In this document: in pieces, positions 1-7,664 of the stretch
Layout: each line of letters opens with the position of its first letter
How positions within the stretch are numbered: position 1 is the stretch's first letter
Assembly: GCA_001898165.1 (NCBI GenBank)
Contig: MKTD01000078.1
Coordinates: forward strand, 1 to 44,930
Source: Bacteroidia bacterium 43-41
GTDB lineage: Bacteria > Bacteroidota > Bacteroidia > Bacteroidales > Dysgonomonadaceae
DNA length: 44,930 nucleotides
Reading direction: 5' to 3'
Made by a program: the position numbers and the translations under genes
The notes under the pieces: generated by a model
Seen by the model: the letters and a program-made list of their open reading frames with translations, nothing else
The model's database searches: none
What the model was told of the DNA's origin: nothing

Positions 1-166
1 AGTATATTTATTAGGCTAAAGTAATGTAAACTAACTCTAAAAGGGTTTATTCATACCGAAAAAAAGGATTTATAGAGGAAATATACAGCTATATTTGCAT
101 CTTCTCAAAGATAAGAAACTGTTTTGATTATTTCTTCATTCGGCCTGTTTTCTGTCGATTTTTATG

Positions 167-174
167 TAACTTTG
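167..174 (+). promoter_or_regulatory. Candidate -7 box upstream of cysteine desulfidase gene
   Basis: TAACTTTG matches the Bacteroidota -7 consensus TAnnTTTG and lies 34 bases before the start codon. No clear TTTG -33 box is found at 19-21 bases upstream. A second match, TATATTTG, lies at 90-97. The rest of 1-208 is AT-rich and I see no gene in it. Confidence 0.45.
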
Positions 175-208
175 TTGCGTACTTAAAATCATCGAACCAC
201 AAACTCTC

Positions 209-1492
209 ATGTTAAACCCCCGGGAAAGAAAAAAAATTAAAGGACTGATGCAACGTGAAATAATTCCTGCTATCGGTTGCACAGAACCTATTGCCGTTTC
301 GCTTTGCGTGGCAAAAGCTACAGAAATATTGGGACAGGAACCCGAACGTATCGAAGTGATTTTGAGCCCCAACGTGCTCAAAAACGCCATGGGCGTTGGA
401 ATTCCCGGAACAGGAATGATCGGGCTGCCTATCGCCGTTGCCCTGGGCGCATTAATCGGGAAATCGGAATACGGGTTAGAAGTTCTTCGGGACCTCAAGC
501 CTGCGGATGTGGAACGTGGCAAGCTCTTCATTTACGACCAACGCATAAAAATAGATGTTGAAACGGAGATTGAAGACAAATTATACATCGAAGTTCGATG
601 CTACGCCGGAGATGAATCGTCCACAGCTGTTATCCGTGGCAGCCATACACAATTTTCATATATCGGCAAAAACGGTGTGGAACTGCTGAAAAAAGAGATA
701 GAAGCCGGGGGAGAAAAGGAAGACCATGTACCGCTCACGTTTCGGAAAGTATATGAATACGCCATCGAGTCGCCTATTGATGAATTGAGTTTCATCCTCG
801 AAGCGGCAAAAATGAATCGTGAAGCCTCATTGCAATCACAAAAACGAAACTACGGGCACAACGTGGCAAAGAGCCTGACGGGTGAGAGGGGAAAAGCCAT
901 CTTCGGAGAAAACCCTCACAGCCATATGATCTCGGCAACAGCAGGCGCGTGTGATGCAAGGATGGACGGCGCCCTAATCCCGGTAATGAGTAACTCGGGA
1001 AGCGGCAATCAGGGGGTAGCCGCCACGCTTCCCGTGCTAACGTACGCCGAAGACGTCGGCAGCAATGAGGAAAGCCTTATCAGAGCGCTGATTCTCAGCA
1101 ACCTATCGGTTATTTACATCAAACAACACCTGGGCAGGCTATCGGCATTATGCGGGTGTGTGGTGGCATCGGCAGGTTCCAGTTGCGGTATAACATACCT
1201 GATGGGTGGAAATTACGAGCAAGTTACATTCGCCGTAAAAAATATGATCGCTAACATAACCGGTATGATCTGCGACGGAGCAAAACCCAGTTGTGCACTG
1301 AAAATTGCCAGCGGCACATCCACGGCGATGCTGTCGGCCCTGATGGCGATAGAGAACCGGGTGGTGACGTCGCAGGAAGGCATTGTGAACGACGATGTGG
1401 ACAAAACCATTCAAAACCTCGCCATCATAGGGAACAAGGGTATGGCGGAAACCGACAGGATTGTGTTGAAAGTAATGACGCATAAAGAATAA
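209..1492 (+). CDS. cyuA: L-cysteine desulfidase / UPF0597 family (CyuA-like)
   Basis: This 427-residue protein belongs to the serine dehydratase alpha-like UPF0597 family (COG3681). Characterised members are oxygen-sensitive [4Fe-4S] enzymes that split L-cysteine into pyruvate, ammonia and sulfide in the cytoplasm. The sequence shows the N-terminal IGCTEPIAV motif with Cys24, and a C-terminal set Cys315, Cys355 and Cys362. Its spacing (40 then 7 residues) equals that of the cluster ligands I recall for the Methanocaldococcus enzyme, where the N-terminal Cys is the catalytic base. Two further cysteines, Cys317 and Cys326, sit nearby. The ATG start gives normal family length and no signal peptide. 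The next gene is a MATE exporter 103 bases downstream; a functional link is only a guess. The family is clear; cysteine rather than another amino acid as substrate is inferred from the conserved cysteines. Confidence 0.88.
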   Translation: MLNPRERKKIKGLMQREIIPAIGCTEPIAVSLCVAKATEILGQEPERIEVILSPNVLKNAMGVGIPGTGMIGLPIAVALGALIGKSEYGLEVLRDLKPADVERGKLFIYDQRIKIDVETEIEDKLYIEVRCYAGDESSTAVIRGSHTQFSYIGKNGVELLKKEIEAGGEKEDHVPLTFRKVYEYAIESPIDELSFILEAAKMNREASLQSQKRNYGHNVAKSLTGERGKAIFGENPHSHMISATAGACDARMDGALIPVMSNSGSGNQGVAATLPVLTYAEDVGSNEESLIRALILSNLSVIYIKQHLGRLSALCGCVVASAGSSCGITYLMGGNYEQVTFAVKNMIANITGMICDGAKPSCALKIASGTSTAMLSALMAIENRVVTSQEGIVNDDVDKTIQNLAIIGNKGMAETDRIVLKVMTHKE

Positions 1493-1595
1493 AAATCACT
1501 TCGAACATAAATCATAGAAATTCCGTTATAAGACGGACAGGCAATGCTGTATCAATAGTCATCGGACGATTAAAATTTTAAACCGCGCTTTCACT

Positions 1596-2972
1596 GTGCA
1601 AAAATCAATCACAGACAAGGAACTCAATCTCGAAACTAAAAAAATAAGCTCTCTGGTTTGGGAATATTCCATTCCTGCCATCATCGGTACCCTTGTAAAT
1701 TCGCTCTACAACATTGTTGACCGGATTTTTATCGGCCAAGGTGTGGGGGCGTATGCCATTTCGGGATTAGCAATCACTTTTCCGGTCACTATACTGGCAT
1801 CAGCACTCGGAATGCTGGTCGGCGTAGGAGCTGCAAGCCGCATTTCTATCAGTTTGGGCGAAAAGAAGAAACATACGGCGGAACAAATTCTGGGTAATTC
1901 CCTTATGCTTATCCTTTTGTTCAACGCAGTGATCATGACGCTTTTCTACATTTATCTTGACCCTATCCTCATTGCTTTCGGGGCCACGGAAAGCACGCTG
2001 CCTTACGCACGGGAATATTTGCAGATCGTTCTTGTCGGAAATGTTTTTATCAGCCTGTGTTACAGCTTCAACAACATGATGCGTGCATCGGGATATCCTA
2101 AAAAAGCGATGATAACGATGCTGATAGGAGCTGTGCTGAACATTATCCTCGACCCGATATTTATTTTCGTTTTTAATCTCGGCATTGCGGGTGTGGCCTG
2201 GGCCACGGTTATCTCCATGTTTGTGGGGATGCTGTTTGTGATGCATCATTTCGTACAGGAAAACAGCCTTATCCGCTTGCGAAAAGAAAATATACGACTC
2301 AACAAAACTATTGTCCTTGCTATCGTATCCATTGGGCTTTCGCCCTTTTTCATGCAGGTGGCGGCATCAGGAGTCGCCGTCTTGTTGAACACCTCTCTAT
2401 TGAAATACGGGGGCGATTTAGCCGTGGGCGCATACGGAATTCTCAACTCCATGTTGTTGATTATCGTTATGACGGTTGTGGGCTTAAACCAGGGCACCCA
2501 GCCGATTATCGGGTATAACTACGGCGCCAGGAACTTTATACGGGTTAAAGAGACATTTTACTATGCCGTTAAAATTGCCACAATCGTCACATGTGCCGGG
2601 TTTATTATCGGCATGTTCTTTCCCCGTCAGTTTGCTGGCGCGTTTACCAACGACCAGGCGCTCCTCGAAATTGCTGAAAACGGTATCCGGTTGAGCTTAA
2701 TTGTATTTCCCCTGGTGGGGTTTCAAATTGTTGCCGGAAATTTTTTTCAAAGTATCGGTCAGGTGAAAAAAGCCATCATACAAAGCTTAAGCCGCCAAAT
2801 TATTTTCCTGGTGCCCGGGTTATTGATTTTCCCTACGCTTTTCGGGTTAAACGGTGTCTGGATAGCAATGCCGGTCTCAGACTTCCTGGCATCGCTCCTA
2901 TCTCTCTATTTACTGATCGGACAGATAAAAATAATTCACAAAATGCAGGAAAATCAACCTTTATACTCTTGA
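1596..2972 (+). CDS. MATE family efflux transporter
   Basis: This 458-residue inner-membrane protein has about twelve hydrophobic segments in two similar halves, as expected for multidrug and toxic compound extrusion (MATE) antiporters, which expel cationic drugs or metabolites using Na+ or H+ gradients. Family motifs are visible: WEYSIPAIIGTLVNSLYNIVD near residue 25, a hallmark of the N-terminal repeat in which Asn and Asp line the cation site, and GLNQGTQPIIGYNYGA near 300 in the second half. The likely start is GTG at 1596; no in-frame ATG lies close by. It follows the cysteine desulfidase gene by 103 bases with no obvious terminator between, so co-transcription is possible. It is of the DinF/NorM-like bacterial type; the substrate cannot be read from sequence. 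Confidence 0.92.
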   Translation: MQKSITDKELNLETKKISSLVWEYSIPAIIGTLVNSLYNIVDRIFIGQGVGAYAISGLAITFPVTILASALGMLVGVGAASRISISLGEKKKHTAEQILGNSLMLILLFNAVIMTLFYIYLDPILIAFGATESTLPYAREYLQIVLVGNVFISLCYSFNNMMRASGYPKKAMITMLIGAVLNIILDPIFIFVFNLGIAGVAWATVISMFVGMLFVMHHFVQENSLIRLRKENIRLNKTIVLAIVSIGLSPFFMQVAASGVAVLLNTSLLKYGGDLAVGAYGILNSMLLIIVMTVVGLNQGTQPIIGYNYGARNFIRVKETFYYAVKIATIVTCAGFIIGMFFPRQFAGAFTNDQALLEIAENGIRLSLIVFPLVGFQIVAGNFFQSIGQVKKAIIQSLSRQIIFLVPGLLIFPTLFGLNGVWIAMPVSDFLASLLSLYLLIGQIKIIHKMQENQPLYS

Positions 2973-3025
2973 ACCATTATATATAAATTGGACATTGAAA
3001 ATTCGGAAAATTCATCCTTTTTGAG

Positions 3026-3033
3026 TAGTTTTG
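3026..3033 (+). promoter_or_regulatory. Candidate -7 box of gpmA
   Basis: TAGTTTTG matches TAnnTTTG and sits 39 bases before the gpmA start in the 100-base gap after the MATE gene. The upstream -33 box is not convincing. It suggests gpmA has its own promoter. Confidence 0.5.
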
Positions 3034-3072
3034 TCCCTTCAAAACGATAAACTGTAAAATAAATTATACACA

Positions 3073-3822
3073 ATGAAGAGAGTAGTTTTAATTCGTCACG
3101 GCGAAAGCGTGTGGAACAAGGAAAACCGGTTTACGGGATGGACCGATGTTGATTTATCTGAAAAAGGTGTGGAAGAAGCGCACAAAGCAGGAAAATTATT
3201 GAAAAAAGAAGGTTTTCATTTCGAGAAAGCTTATACATCGTATCTGAAAAGAGCCGTAAAAACCTTGAATGTCATACTGGATGAGATGGACTTGGACTGG
3301 ATTCCCGTAGAAAAAACGTGGCGCCTCAACGAAAAGCATTACGGAATGTTGCAAGGATTAAACAAATCTGAAACTGCTGAAAAGTATGGAGATGAACAGG
3401 TACTTATTTGGCGCAGAAGCTACGATGTTCCTCCAACGGAACTGGCAAAAGACGATCCCCGTTCTCCGTTTATGGATCCACGTTATAAGGGAGTTGACGA
3501 AAAAGACCTGCCTCTTACCGAAGCGTTGTGCCATACGGTGGACCGCATTCTTCCTTACTGGAACGATACCGTTGTTCCTGAAATGAAAGAAAAATACAAC
3601 GAGGTAATCATTGCCGCTCACGGAAACAGTTTGCGTGGAATTATCAAACACCTGAAAGGTATTTCCGATGAAAATATCGTTAGCTTGAACCTGCCGACAG
3701 CCGTTCCCTACGTTTTTGAATTCGACGACAATATGAATCTGGTGAAAGATTATTTTCTGGGCGATCCGGAAGAGATTAAAAAACTGATGGATGCCGTGGC
3801 TAATCAGGCCAAGAAAAAGTAA
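3073..3822 (+). CDS. gpmA: 2,3-bisphosphoglycerate-dependent phosphoglycerate mutase
   Basis: This 249-residue cytoplasmic enzyme interconverts 3- and 2-phosphoglycerate in glycolysis and gluconeogenesis. The phosphohistidine motif [16 protein letters not shown] starts at residue 8, placing the catalytic His at 9. The second histidine lies in AAHGNSLRG at about residue 183. The substrate-binding stretch with ERHYG-like sequence is present as [13 protein letters not shown]. The C-terminal tail ending in lysines is typical of the cofactor-dependent enzyme. Length matches the family (about 230-250). It is monocistronic: its own -7 box lies upstream and a perfect hairpin terminator starts 4 bases after the stop codon. 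Confidence 0.97.
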   Translation: MKRVVLIRHGESVWNKENRFTGWTDVDLSEKGVEEAHKAGKLLKKEGFHFEKAYTSYLKRAVKTLNVILDEMDLDWIPVEKTWRLNEKHYGMLQGLNKSETAEKYGDEQVLIWRRSYDVPPTELAKDDPRSPFMDPRYKGVDEKDLPLTEALCHTVDRILPYWNDTVVPEMKEKYNEVIIAAHGNSLRGIIKHLKGISDENIVSLNLPTAVPYVFEFDDNMNLVKDYFLGDPEEIKKLMDAVANQAKKK

Positions 3823-3825
3823 GAA

Positions 3826-3862
3826 AAAAGTCAGGACGTTTATTTTGAGCGTCCTGACTTTT
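3826..3862. terminator. Bidirectional intrinsic terminator between gpmA and the thioredoxin-fold gene
   Basis: A perfect 13-bp inverted repeat (3826-3838 and 3850-3862, core GTCAGGACG/CGTCCTGAC) encloses an 11-base loop. It has A-rich and T-rich flanks, so each strand ends in a short U run. It serves gpmA on the plus strand and the convergent gene ending at 3879 on the minus strand. Confidence 0.92.
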
Positions 3863-3878
3863 ATTACATTCAAATTAC

Positions 3879-4370
3879 TTAAATCAGATTTTTTAATTTC
3901 TCAATCGAAAGGTCTATTGCCAAAATAACTCCGTTTTCATCGATTAAGTAATTTTTGAAGCCTTTCCTCAACTGAAATTCCTTGTAAATCTCCGAGTTGG
4001 CCCCTGTTTCATCGCAAAATTGCGAATTTAAATCAATCTTGTCCAAGAGCGCAGTCCTTTCAAAAACATTTTTATTCTCGTCAAACGAGATCGATAGAAA
4101 GGTAACGTCAGGCTCAGTCTCTTTTAAGTAATTATACAGCTGAACGTTGTTGGCTCTTGATTGGGCATCGTAAGCTGCCCAAAAGTTTAATACTACTTTT
4201 TTGCCCCTGTATTCGCTTAGGTCGAGACGGTGTCCTTCCCATCCGTTGAGAACAATATTTGGAATCTGTTCGCCTGGATAATAACCTGTGGAAGTTTTTT
4301 CGGTTTTGATAGAACTCGACATTAAAAGAAGCGAAATTATTGCTACAAGGCAAAAGTTCACATACTTCAT
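3879..4370 (-). CDS. Exported thioredoxin-fold protein without CxxC
   Basis: This 163-residue protein has an N-terminal signal peptide (hydrophobic stretch at residues 5-20) followed by an AhpC/TSA-TlpA type thioredoxin fold: PGEQIPNIVLNGWEG, then LDLSEYRGKKVVLNFWAAYD. Where the family has WASWCPPCR, this protein reads WAAYDAQSR, so both redox cysteines are replaced by Asp and Ser. The later strand (VTFLSISFDEN) and the segment replacing the cis-Pro loop (FQLRKGFKNYLID) are recognisable. A lone Cys remains (SQFCDE). The fold is therefore clear, but disulfide exchange by the classical mechanism is impossible; a structural or binding role in the periplasm is an inference. It is monocistronic, with a -7 box at 4470-4477 and a terminator at 3826-3862. 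Confidence 0.82.
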   Translation of the reverse strand: MKYVNFCLVAIISLLLMSSSIKTEKTSTGYYPGEQIPNIVLNGWEGHRLDLSEYRGKKVVLNFWAAYDAQSRANNVQLYNYLKETEPDVTFLSISFDENKNVFERTALLDKIDLNSQFCDETGANSEIYKEFQLRKGFKNYLIDENGVILAIDLSIEKLKNLI

Positions 4371-4469
4371 AAAAAATATTTTAGTTAATACTCAAACTTA
4401 CTTGTGCTTCACGCATTTAACTAAGTTTCTTTACTGTTGACTTTTCGCTAAAAGCCTTTTTTACGGGGA

Positions 4470-4477
4470 CAAAATTA
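4470..4477 (-). promoter_or_regulatory. Candidate -7 box for the thioredoxin-fold gene
   Basis: On the minus strand this reads TAATTTTG, a TAnnTTTG match, about 100 bases before the start codon at 4370. No -33 box is seen at the right distance. Confidence 0.4.
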
Positions 4478-4609
4478 GTTCCGTTTTTGTTCATAAAAAA
4501 CTTTTGGGGCAAAAACTTTGTTTTTAAATGTTAAAATCAATTTTCATAGAGATATATTCTATTGTATATTAGAACAATAAGCCTTTTGTGCCAATTGTAC
4601 CCAAAACGG

Positions 4610-4649
4610 ATCGAGATGAATTGCCTCGTACCGCAAAAAACATCAATGA
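4610..4649 (+). repeat. Imperfect 40-bp direct repeat, copy 1
   Basis: This sequence matches 6367-6405 in the same orientation at about 35 of 40 positions with one single-base gap. The last 14 bases, CAAAAAACATCAATGA, are identical in both copies (the identity covers 16 bases). The two copies flank the small unassigned ORF and the Stealth gene. Confidence 0.8.
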
Positions 4650-4651
4650 AC

Positions 4652-4673
4652 TCCCGCAAGCATGTTTGCGGGA
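4652..4673. other. Hairpin next to repeat copy 1
   Basis: A perfect 8-bp stem (TCCCGCAA/TTGCGGGA) closes a 6-base loop, GC-rich against an AT-rich background. No T run follows on either strand, so it is not a typical terminator. It directly abuts the repeat at 4610-4649 and is absent next to copy 2. Confidence 0.5.
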
Positions 4674-4774
4674 CTGACATCCCATTTTCTATTTGTAGGA
4701 AACACAAAAGCGTTCTATCCTACCGGTGAAATAAGGAAAAGTAAAAGCTCAAGGAGAAAGGATCAATTCAAAAA

Positions 4775-4805
4775 TTGAGTTTTAAAAACAATTGGTGTAC
4801 GTTTG
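4775..4805 (+). promoter_or_regulatory. Candidate promoter before the small ORF at 4816
   Basis: TACGTTTG at 4798-4805 matches TAnnTTTG, and a TTG (4775-4777) stands 20 bases upstream at the -33 position. The predicted transcription start would be around 4812, almost at the beginning of the reading frame. Confidence 0.4.
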
Positions 4806-4815
4806 TACTTGCTGA

Positions 4816-5061
4816 TTGACTCTTTTGGCAACTTTGCAGGATGGAAACGCAATCCTGAAAAAAGAATGGGATATTCAGAGAAAAGAGTATTATGAAGACC
4901 GAAGAGTTGCGATTGTCAAGGGAAATTATGTGGTGATCATCCGTTTTACCGGTTTATTGAAAGCGGGATTTGTAACTGCGTTCGAGAAAGAAGATACCAG
5001 CAATATATTGTCCGGACCTAATTTTAAAAGGAATAAGGTGTACTTTGGAGAGGATAAATAA
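4816..5061 (+). CDS. Small unassigned protein or gene fragment
   Basis: An 81-codon frame with credible protein character: alternating charged and hydrophobic residues, the segment YYEDRRVAIVKGNYVVIIRF, then GLLKAGFVTAFEK. It starts at TTG directly after a stop codon and contains no in-frame ATG at all, which suggests the 5' part of a longer gene was lost. The strand-rich KGNYVVIIRFTG..KAGFVTAFE pattern is reminiscent of small BECR-type (barnase/EndoU/colicin/RelE) nuclease domains at the ends of phage or polymorphic-toxin proteins, but I cannot assign it. A promoter-like sequence ends 10 bases before it. It lies between two 40-bp repeats, next to the Stealth gene on the opposite strand. Confidence 0.45.
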   Translation: MTLLATLQDGNAILKKEWDIQRKEYYEDRRVAIVKGNYVVIIRFTGLLKAGFVTAFEKEDTSNILSGPNFKRNKVYFGEDK

Positions 5062-5205
5062 AAAAACGTTGATTCGGGTTCAACGTTCAAAACCTTTGTG
5101 GACTCCCTACCAAGGATAGAGAACAGTGCAAACTTACATAAAAAAGTACCTTATAAAAATAAAGAGTTGGCGCAAGACAAAATCAAAATGTAAATGGACT
5201 AAACA

Positions 5206-6159
5206 TTACTTTTCGAAAGAGGATTTTCCGGGGAACACTCCTTCCAGGAAAGGTTTTACTTTTTCACGATCTTTATCCCTAGCCCGCTGATTATCATTCA
5301 AGCAAAACAGATCCGGATGATACTTATTCAGACGATTTTCGAGGTTGTCCCTATAAAGGGATAACCGGTTCGACTCCTTATTTCCTACATATTTCATGTG
5401 TCCTCTGCCCACAGCCAATGCATAATATGAGAAGGCCGAACGGTGCTGATCCCCATACATCCGGGTACGGCTCGACAAGGACCTTCCTACTTGTTCTTCA
5501 AAAACATGCTCTACCGCATACCGGTAATCGGATTTGACATAAGCGTCCACATTGTGATGCGGTATGCCGGAATAGTATGTCCCGAATTTCTTTTCAACAA
5601 ACGACGCGCCATCCAGCACTTTCGAGATGTATTGTCCCTGTCTTCCCAGGAGAAACCGTTTTAAGGGATAATGCCATCTACCCAGGAACTTTCTTTTCAA
5701 CCGGACAAAAGGAATCCCCTCTTTATCGAAGAAATAATCGGGAGAAAGCGTTTTATTAAAAAACATATCATCATTCGCGAGCAGGAAATGTTCGGACAGG
5801 CCGGGAATTTTATAGATGAAGTACTCGATAACACTTGAATTGAAACATGGCAAAGCCTCTTCCGGAAGTATTTCTGTATGATCAATGATGCGGATCTTGG
5901 GGTGGTCCCGTTGCAGCCACCCGGGATATTGATTGTCGGTAACGATATAGATCCGCCTGATCCAGGGAACATATTTTTCAACAGACCTTAATGAGTATTT
6001 CAATTCACCGTTATTGACATACCGTCCTTTGTTGTTGCCCTCCGAATAATCGGCCACTTTACCTGTAAATTGCCTCTTTTTCTCTAACCACTTAGGATCA
6101 TCTCCATCCACCCATAGATACACCAAATCTATATCAAATGGCTGCATAATACTATCCAT
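5206..6159 (-). CDS. Stealth-family sugar-phosphate transferase (capsule-type)
   Basis: This 317-residue protein carries the conserved regions of the Stealth family, which transfers hexose-1-phosphate units when building capsule or exopolysaccharide (for example the N-acetylglucosamine-1-phosphate transferases of meningococcal capsules; human GNPTAB is a relative). Conserved region 1 is DIDLVYLWVDGDDPKW at residue 9. Region 2 runs from RYVNNGELKYSLRSVEKYVPW (46 on) through IRRIYIVTDNQYPGWL to the FLLANDDMFF acidic motif near 125. Region 3 is around PHHNVDAYVKS near 200, and a short region 4 with FCLNDNQ is near the C-terminus. There is no signal peptide, so it is cytoplasmic or membrane-associated. 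It stands alone with no other capsule gene beside it and its own promoter candidate upstream. Function by family: good; acceptor unknown. Confidence 0.88.
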   Translation of the reverse strand: MDSIMQPFDIDLVYLWVDGDDPKWLEKKRQFTGKVADYSEGNNKGRYVNNGELKYSLRSVEKYVPWIRRIYIVTDNQYPGWLQRDHPKIRIIDHTEILPEEALPCFNSSVIEYFIYKIPGLSEHFLLANDDMFFNKTLSPDYFFDKEGIPFVRLKRKFLGRWHYPLKRFLLGRQGQYISKVLDGASFVEKKFGTYYSGIPHHNVDAYVKSDYRYAVEHVFEEQVGRSLSSRTRMYGDQHRSAFSYYALAVGRGHMKYVGNKESNRLSLYRDNLENRLNKYHPDLFCLNDNQRARDKDREKVKPFLEGVFPGKSSFEK

Positions 6160-6329
6160 AATCTTGAATATATCGATACCCCAGAATTTGTTTAGGTAAA
6201 AATGCCTTTATGAAAATAAGAAGGGTAACTCTGACATTCTATATTTACCGGTAAGATATTCTCGTTTTAATGTGATCATCGCTTTGGCACACTATAAAAC
6301 CAGATCCGGCCATATTGTCTCTTAAATTA

Positions 6330-6361
6330 CAAACATAACCCTTTTTTAAGTCATTAACAAA
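6330..6361 (-). promoter_or_regulatory. Promoter of the Stealth gene
   Basis: On the minus strand, TTTG (6358-6361) and TATGTTTG (6330-6337) are separated by 20 bases, fitting the Bacteroidota TTTG-N19-21-TAnnTTTG promoter in both boxes and spacing. It predicts a leader of about 165 bases before the start codon at 6159. Confidence 0.65.
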
Positions 6362-6366
6362 TATAG

Positions 6367-6405
6367 ATCGGGATGATTCCCTCGCACCACAAAAAACATC
6401 AATGA
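6367..6405 (+). repeat. Imperfect 40-bp direct repeat, copy 2
   Basis: This is the partner of 4610-4649, in the same orientation, lying directly upstream of the Stealth promoter. It differs by four substitutions and one missing base. Confidence 0.8.
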
Positions 6406-6657
6406 TAATAATCTATCTGCAAATTATTCACAATTTACTTATAACGGGGAAAAGTTGCATATGCCGATTCTATTTCAGGCTTTATCGGCTAATTTTATAA
6501 ATACGAATAAGACAAATATCGTAATCAGTGTTTAATATTTAATTTAACAATAATTTCTGAAATAATTTCGGGAGAGTGTATTAATATGTTTTTTCGATAT
6601 GACAACAGTTTTTATCAAGGAGTAAATATATGAACATGGACAATAATTCACCTTAAA

Positions 6658-7653
6658 TCAATTAGTGAAAGCATAAACAATCTTTTCTTCGTAAACCTCG
6701 TTGGGCCGTAAAATAATATTTGGGAAGTTGTGACGATTCGGAGCATCGGGATAATGTTGAGCTTCGAGGCACAGGCCTGAAAACGAAGTAAAAGGTTTCG
6801 AAATATAATCACCGGTATAAAACATGCATCCGGGCAAAGTGGTCAGAAGATTCATATAAATACCCGATACTGAACTGCTAAGCGTGGCAATTTTTTTCAA
6901 ATGCCTCTGCGTGTCTTTTGCTATGAAATAAGCATTATACCCTTTTATAGTTTCGTTTTTCAACCTCATCATTTCACCGATAGTGTTTTGACCCTTAAAA
7001 CGGTATCCCGGATTTTCATCCATGCTCAAAATACGACCCGTTGGAGTGAAATCAACATTCATCTCCAAAAACACATCTGACTCAATTTTCAACTTATGAG
7101 TAAGCACATCGTCTTCGCCCGACAAATTAAAGTATGCGTGATTGGTCAAATTAAGCGGTGTTTTTTTATCGGTTTTCGCTCTGAAACAAATAATAACTTC
7201 GTTTTTATCCGACAGCGAATAGGATATCTCCAATTTCAAATTTCCAGGATATCCGCCCTCACCATCGAGGCTTTCTGTATAGAACACTGCTTCATTTTCC
7301 CTGACAGAGTAATCAAATAACTTCCTGTTCAACCCGGAAAAGCCGCCATGATTAGAGTGTAATTCATCATTTTTCTCCAAGTAGATTATGCAATCATCCA
7401 TCCTGAACGAAGCATTCGATATGCGATTAGCCACACGTCCAATGGTGCTCCCCAAATAATAGGCATCTGACAAATAATCAGTTATTTTATCGTATCGTAA
7501 TATAACGTTCTTGAAATTTTTGTTCCTGTCAGGTACTACGACAGAGACCAGGGAAGCTCCCAAATTCAACACATCAATATAGGCTCCATGTAGATTCTTT
7601 AGCCTGAGCACAGTAAGTGATGTATTAGTGGGAAGCACTTCTATTTCCGCCAT
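6658..7653 (-). CDS. galM: Aldose 1-epimerase (galactose mutarotase)
   Basis: This 331-residue cytoplasmic enzyme interconverts alpha and beta anomers of galactose, glucose and related sugars. Visible motifs are LGSTIGRVANRI near residue 72, NHGGFSGLNRKLF around 100 (substrate pocket), NHAYFNLSG near 175 carrying the catalytic His, and LEAQHYPDAPNRHNFPN near 300 carrying the catalytic Glu. Length matches the family (about 330-350). There is no signal peptide, unlike some Bacteroidota mutarotases. It is the last gene of the minus-strand sugar operon; its start codon lies 11 bases after the stop of the GH97 fragment, so it is surely co-transcribed. Its presence implies that the sugar entering through the upstream porter is an aldose delivered in one anomeric form. 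Confidence 0.93.
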   Translation of the reverse strand: MAEIEVLPTNTSLTVLRLKNLHGAYIDVLNLGASLVSVVVPDRNKNFKNVILRYDKITDYLSDAYYLGSTIGRVANRISNASFRMDDCIIYLEKNDELHSNHGGFSGLNRKLFDYSVRENEAVFYTESLDGEGGYPGNLKLEISYSLSDKNEVIICFRAKTDKKTPLNLTNHAYFNLSGEDDVLTHKLKIESDVFLEMNVDFTPTGRILSMDENPGYRFKGQNTIGEMMRLKNETIKGYNAYFIAKDTQRHLKKIATLSSSVSGIYMNLLTTLPGCMFYTGDYISKPFTSFSGLCLEAQHYPDAPNRHNFPNIILRPNEVYEEKIVYAFTN

Positions 7654-7664
7654 AAGATAACTGT

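Larger units (their letters stand above)
4371..4815. other. 445-base AT-rich intergenic stretch
   Basis: No convincing gene is seen here on either strand. It holds the -7 box at 4470-4477, one copy of a long repeat (4610-4649), an 8-bp hairpin immediately after it (4652-4673), and a candidate plus-strand promoter at 4775-4805. Confidence 0.6.
6160..6657. other. 498-base gap between galM and the Stealth gene
   Basis: No gene is apparent. The stretch holds the Stealth promoter candidate (6330-6361, minus) and repeat copy 2 (6367-6405). It also has a weak 6-bp hairpin (6463-6468 with 6484-6489) that could end transcripts coming from galM. A purine-rich AAGGAG before an ATG at 6632 leads only to an eight-codon frame. 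Confidence 0.5.

Noticed and set aside
5065-5087. AACGTTGA/TCAACGTT hairpin after the small ORF as a terminator
   Set aside because: The 8-bp stem is followed by CAAAACC, with no T run on the plus strand; it may be a chance palindrome.
6463-6489. Hairpin in the gap before galM as a terminator
   Set aside because: The stem has only six pairs, with a 15-base loop and no good U run in the galM direction; kept only as a note.
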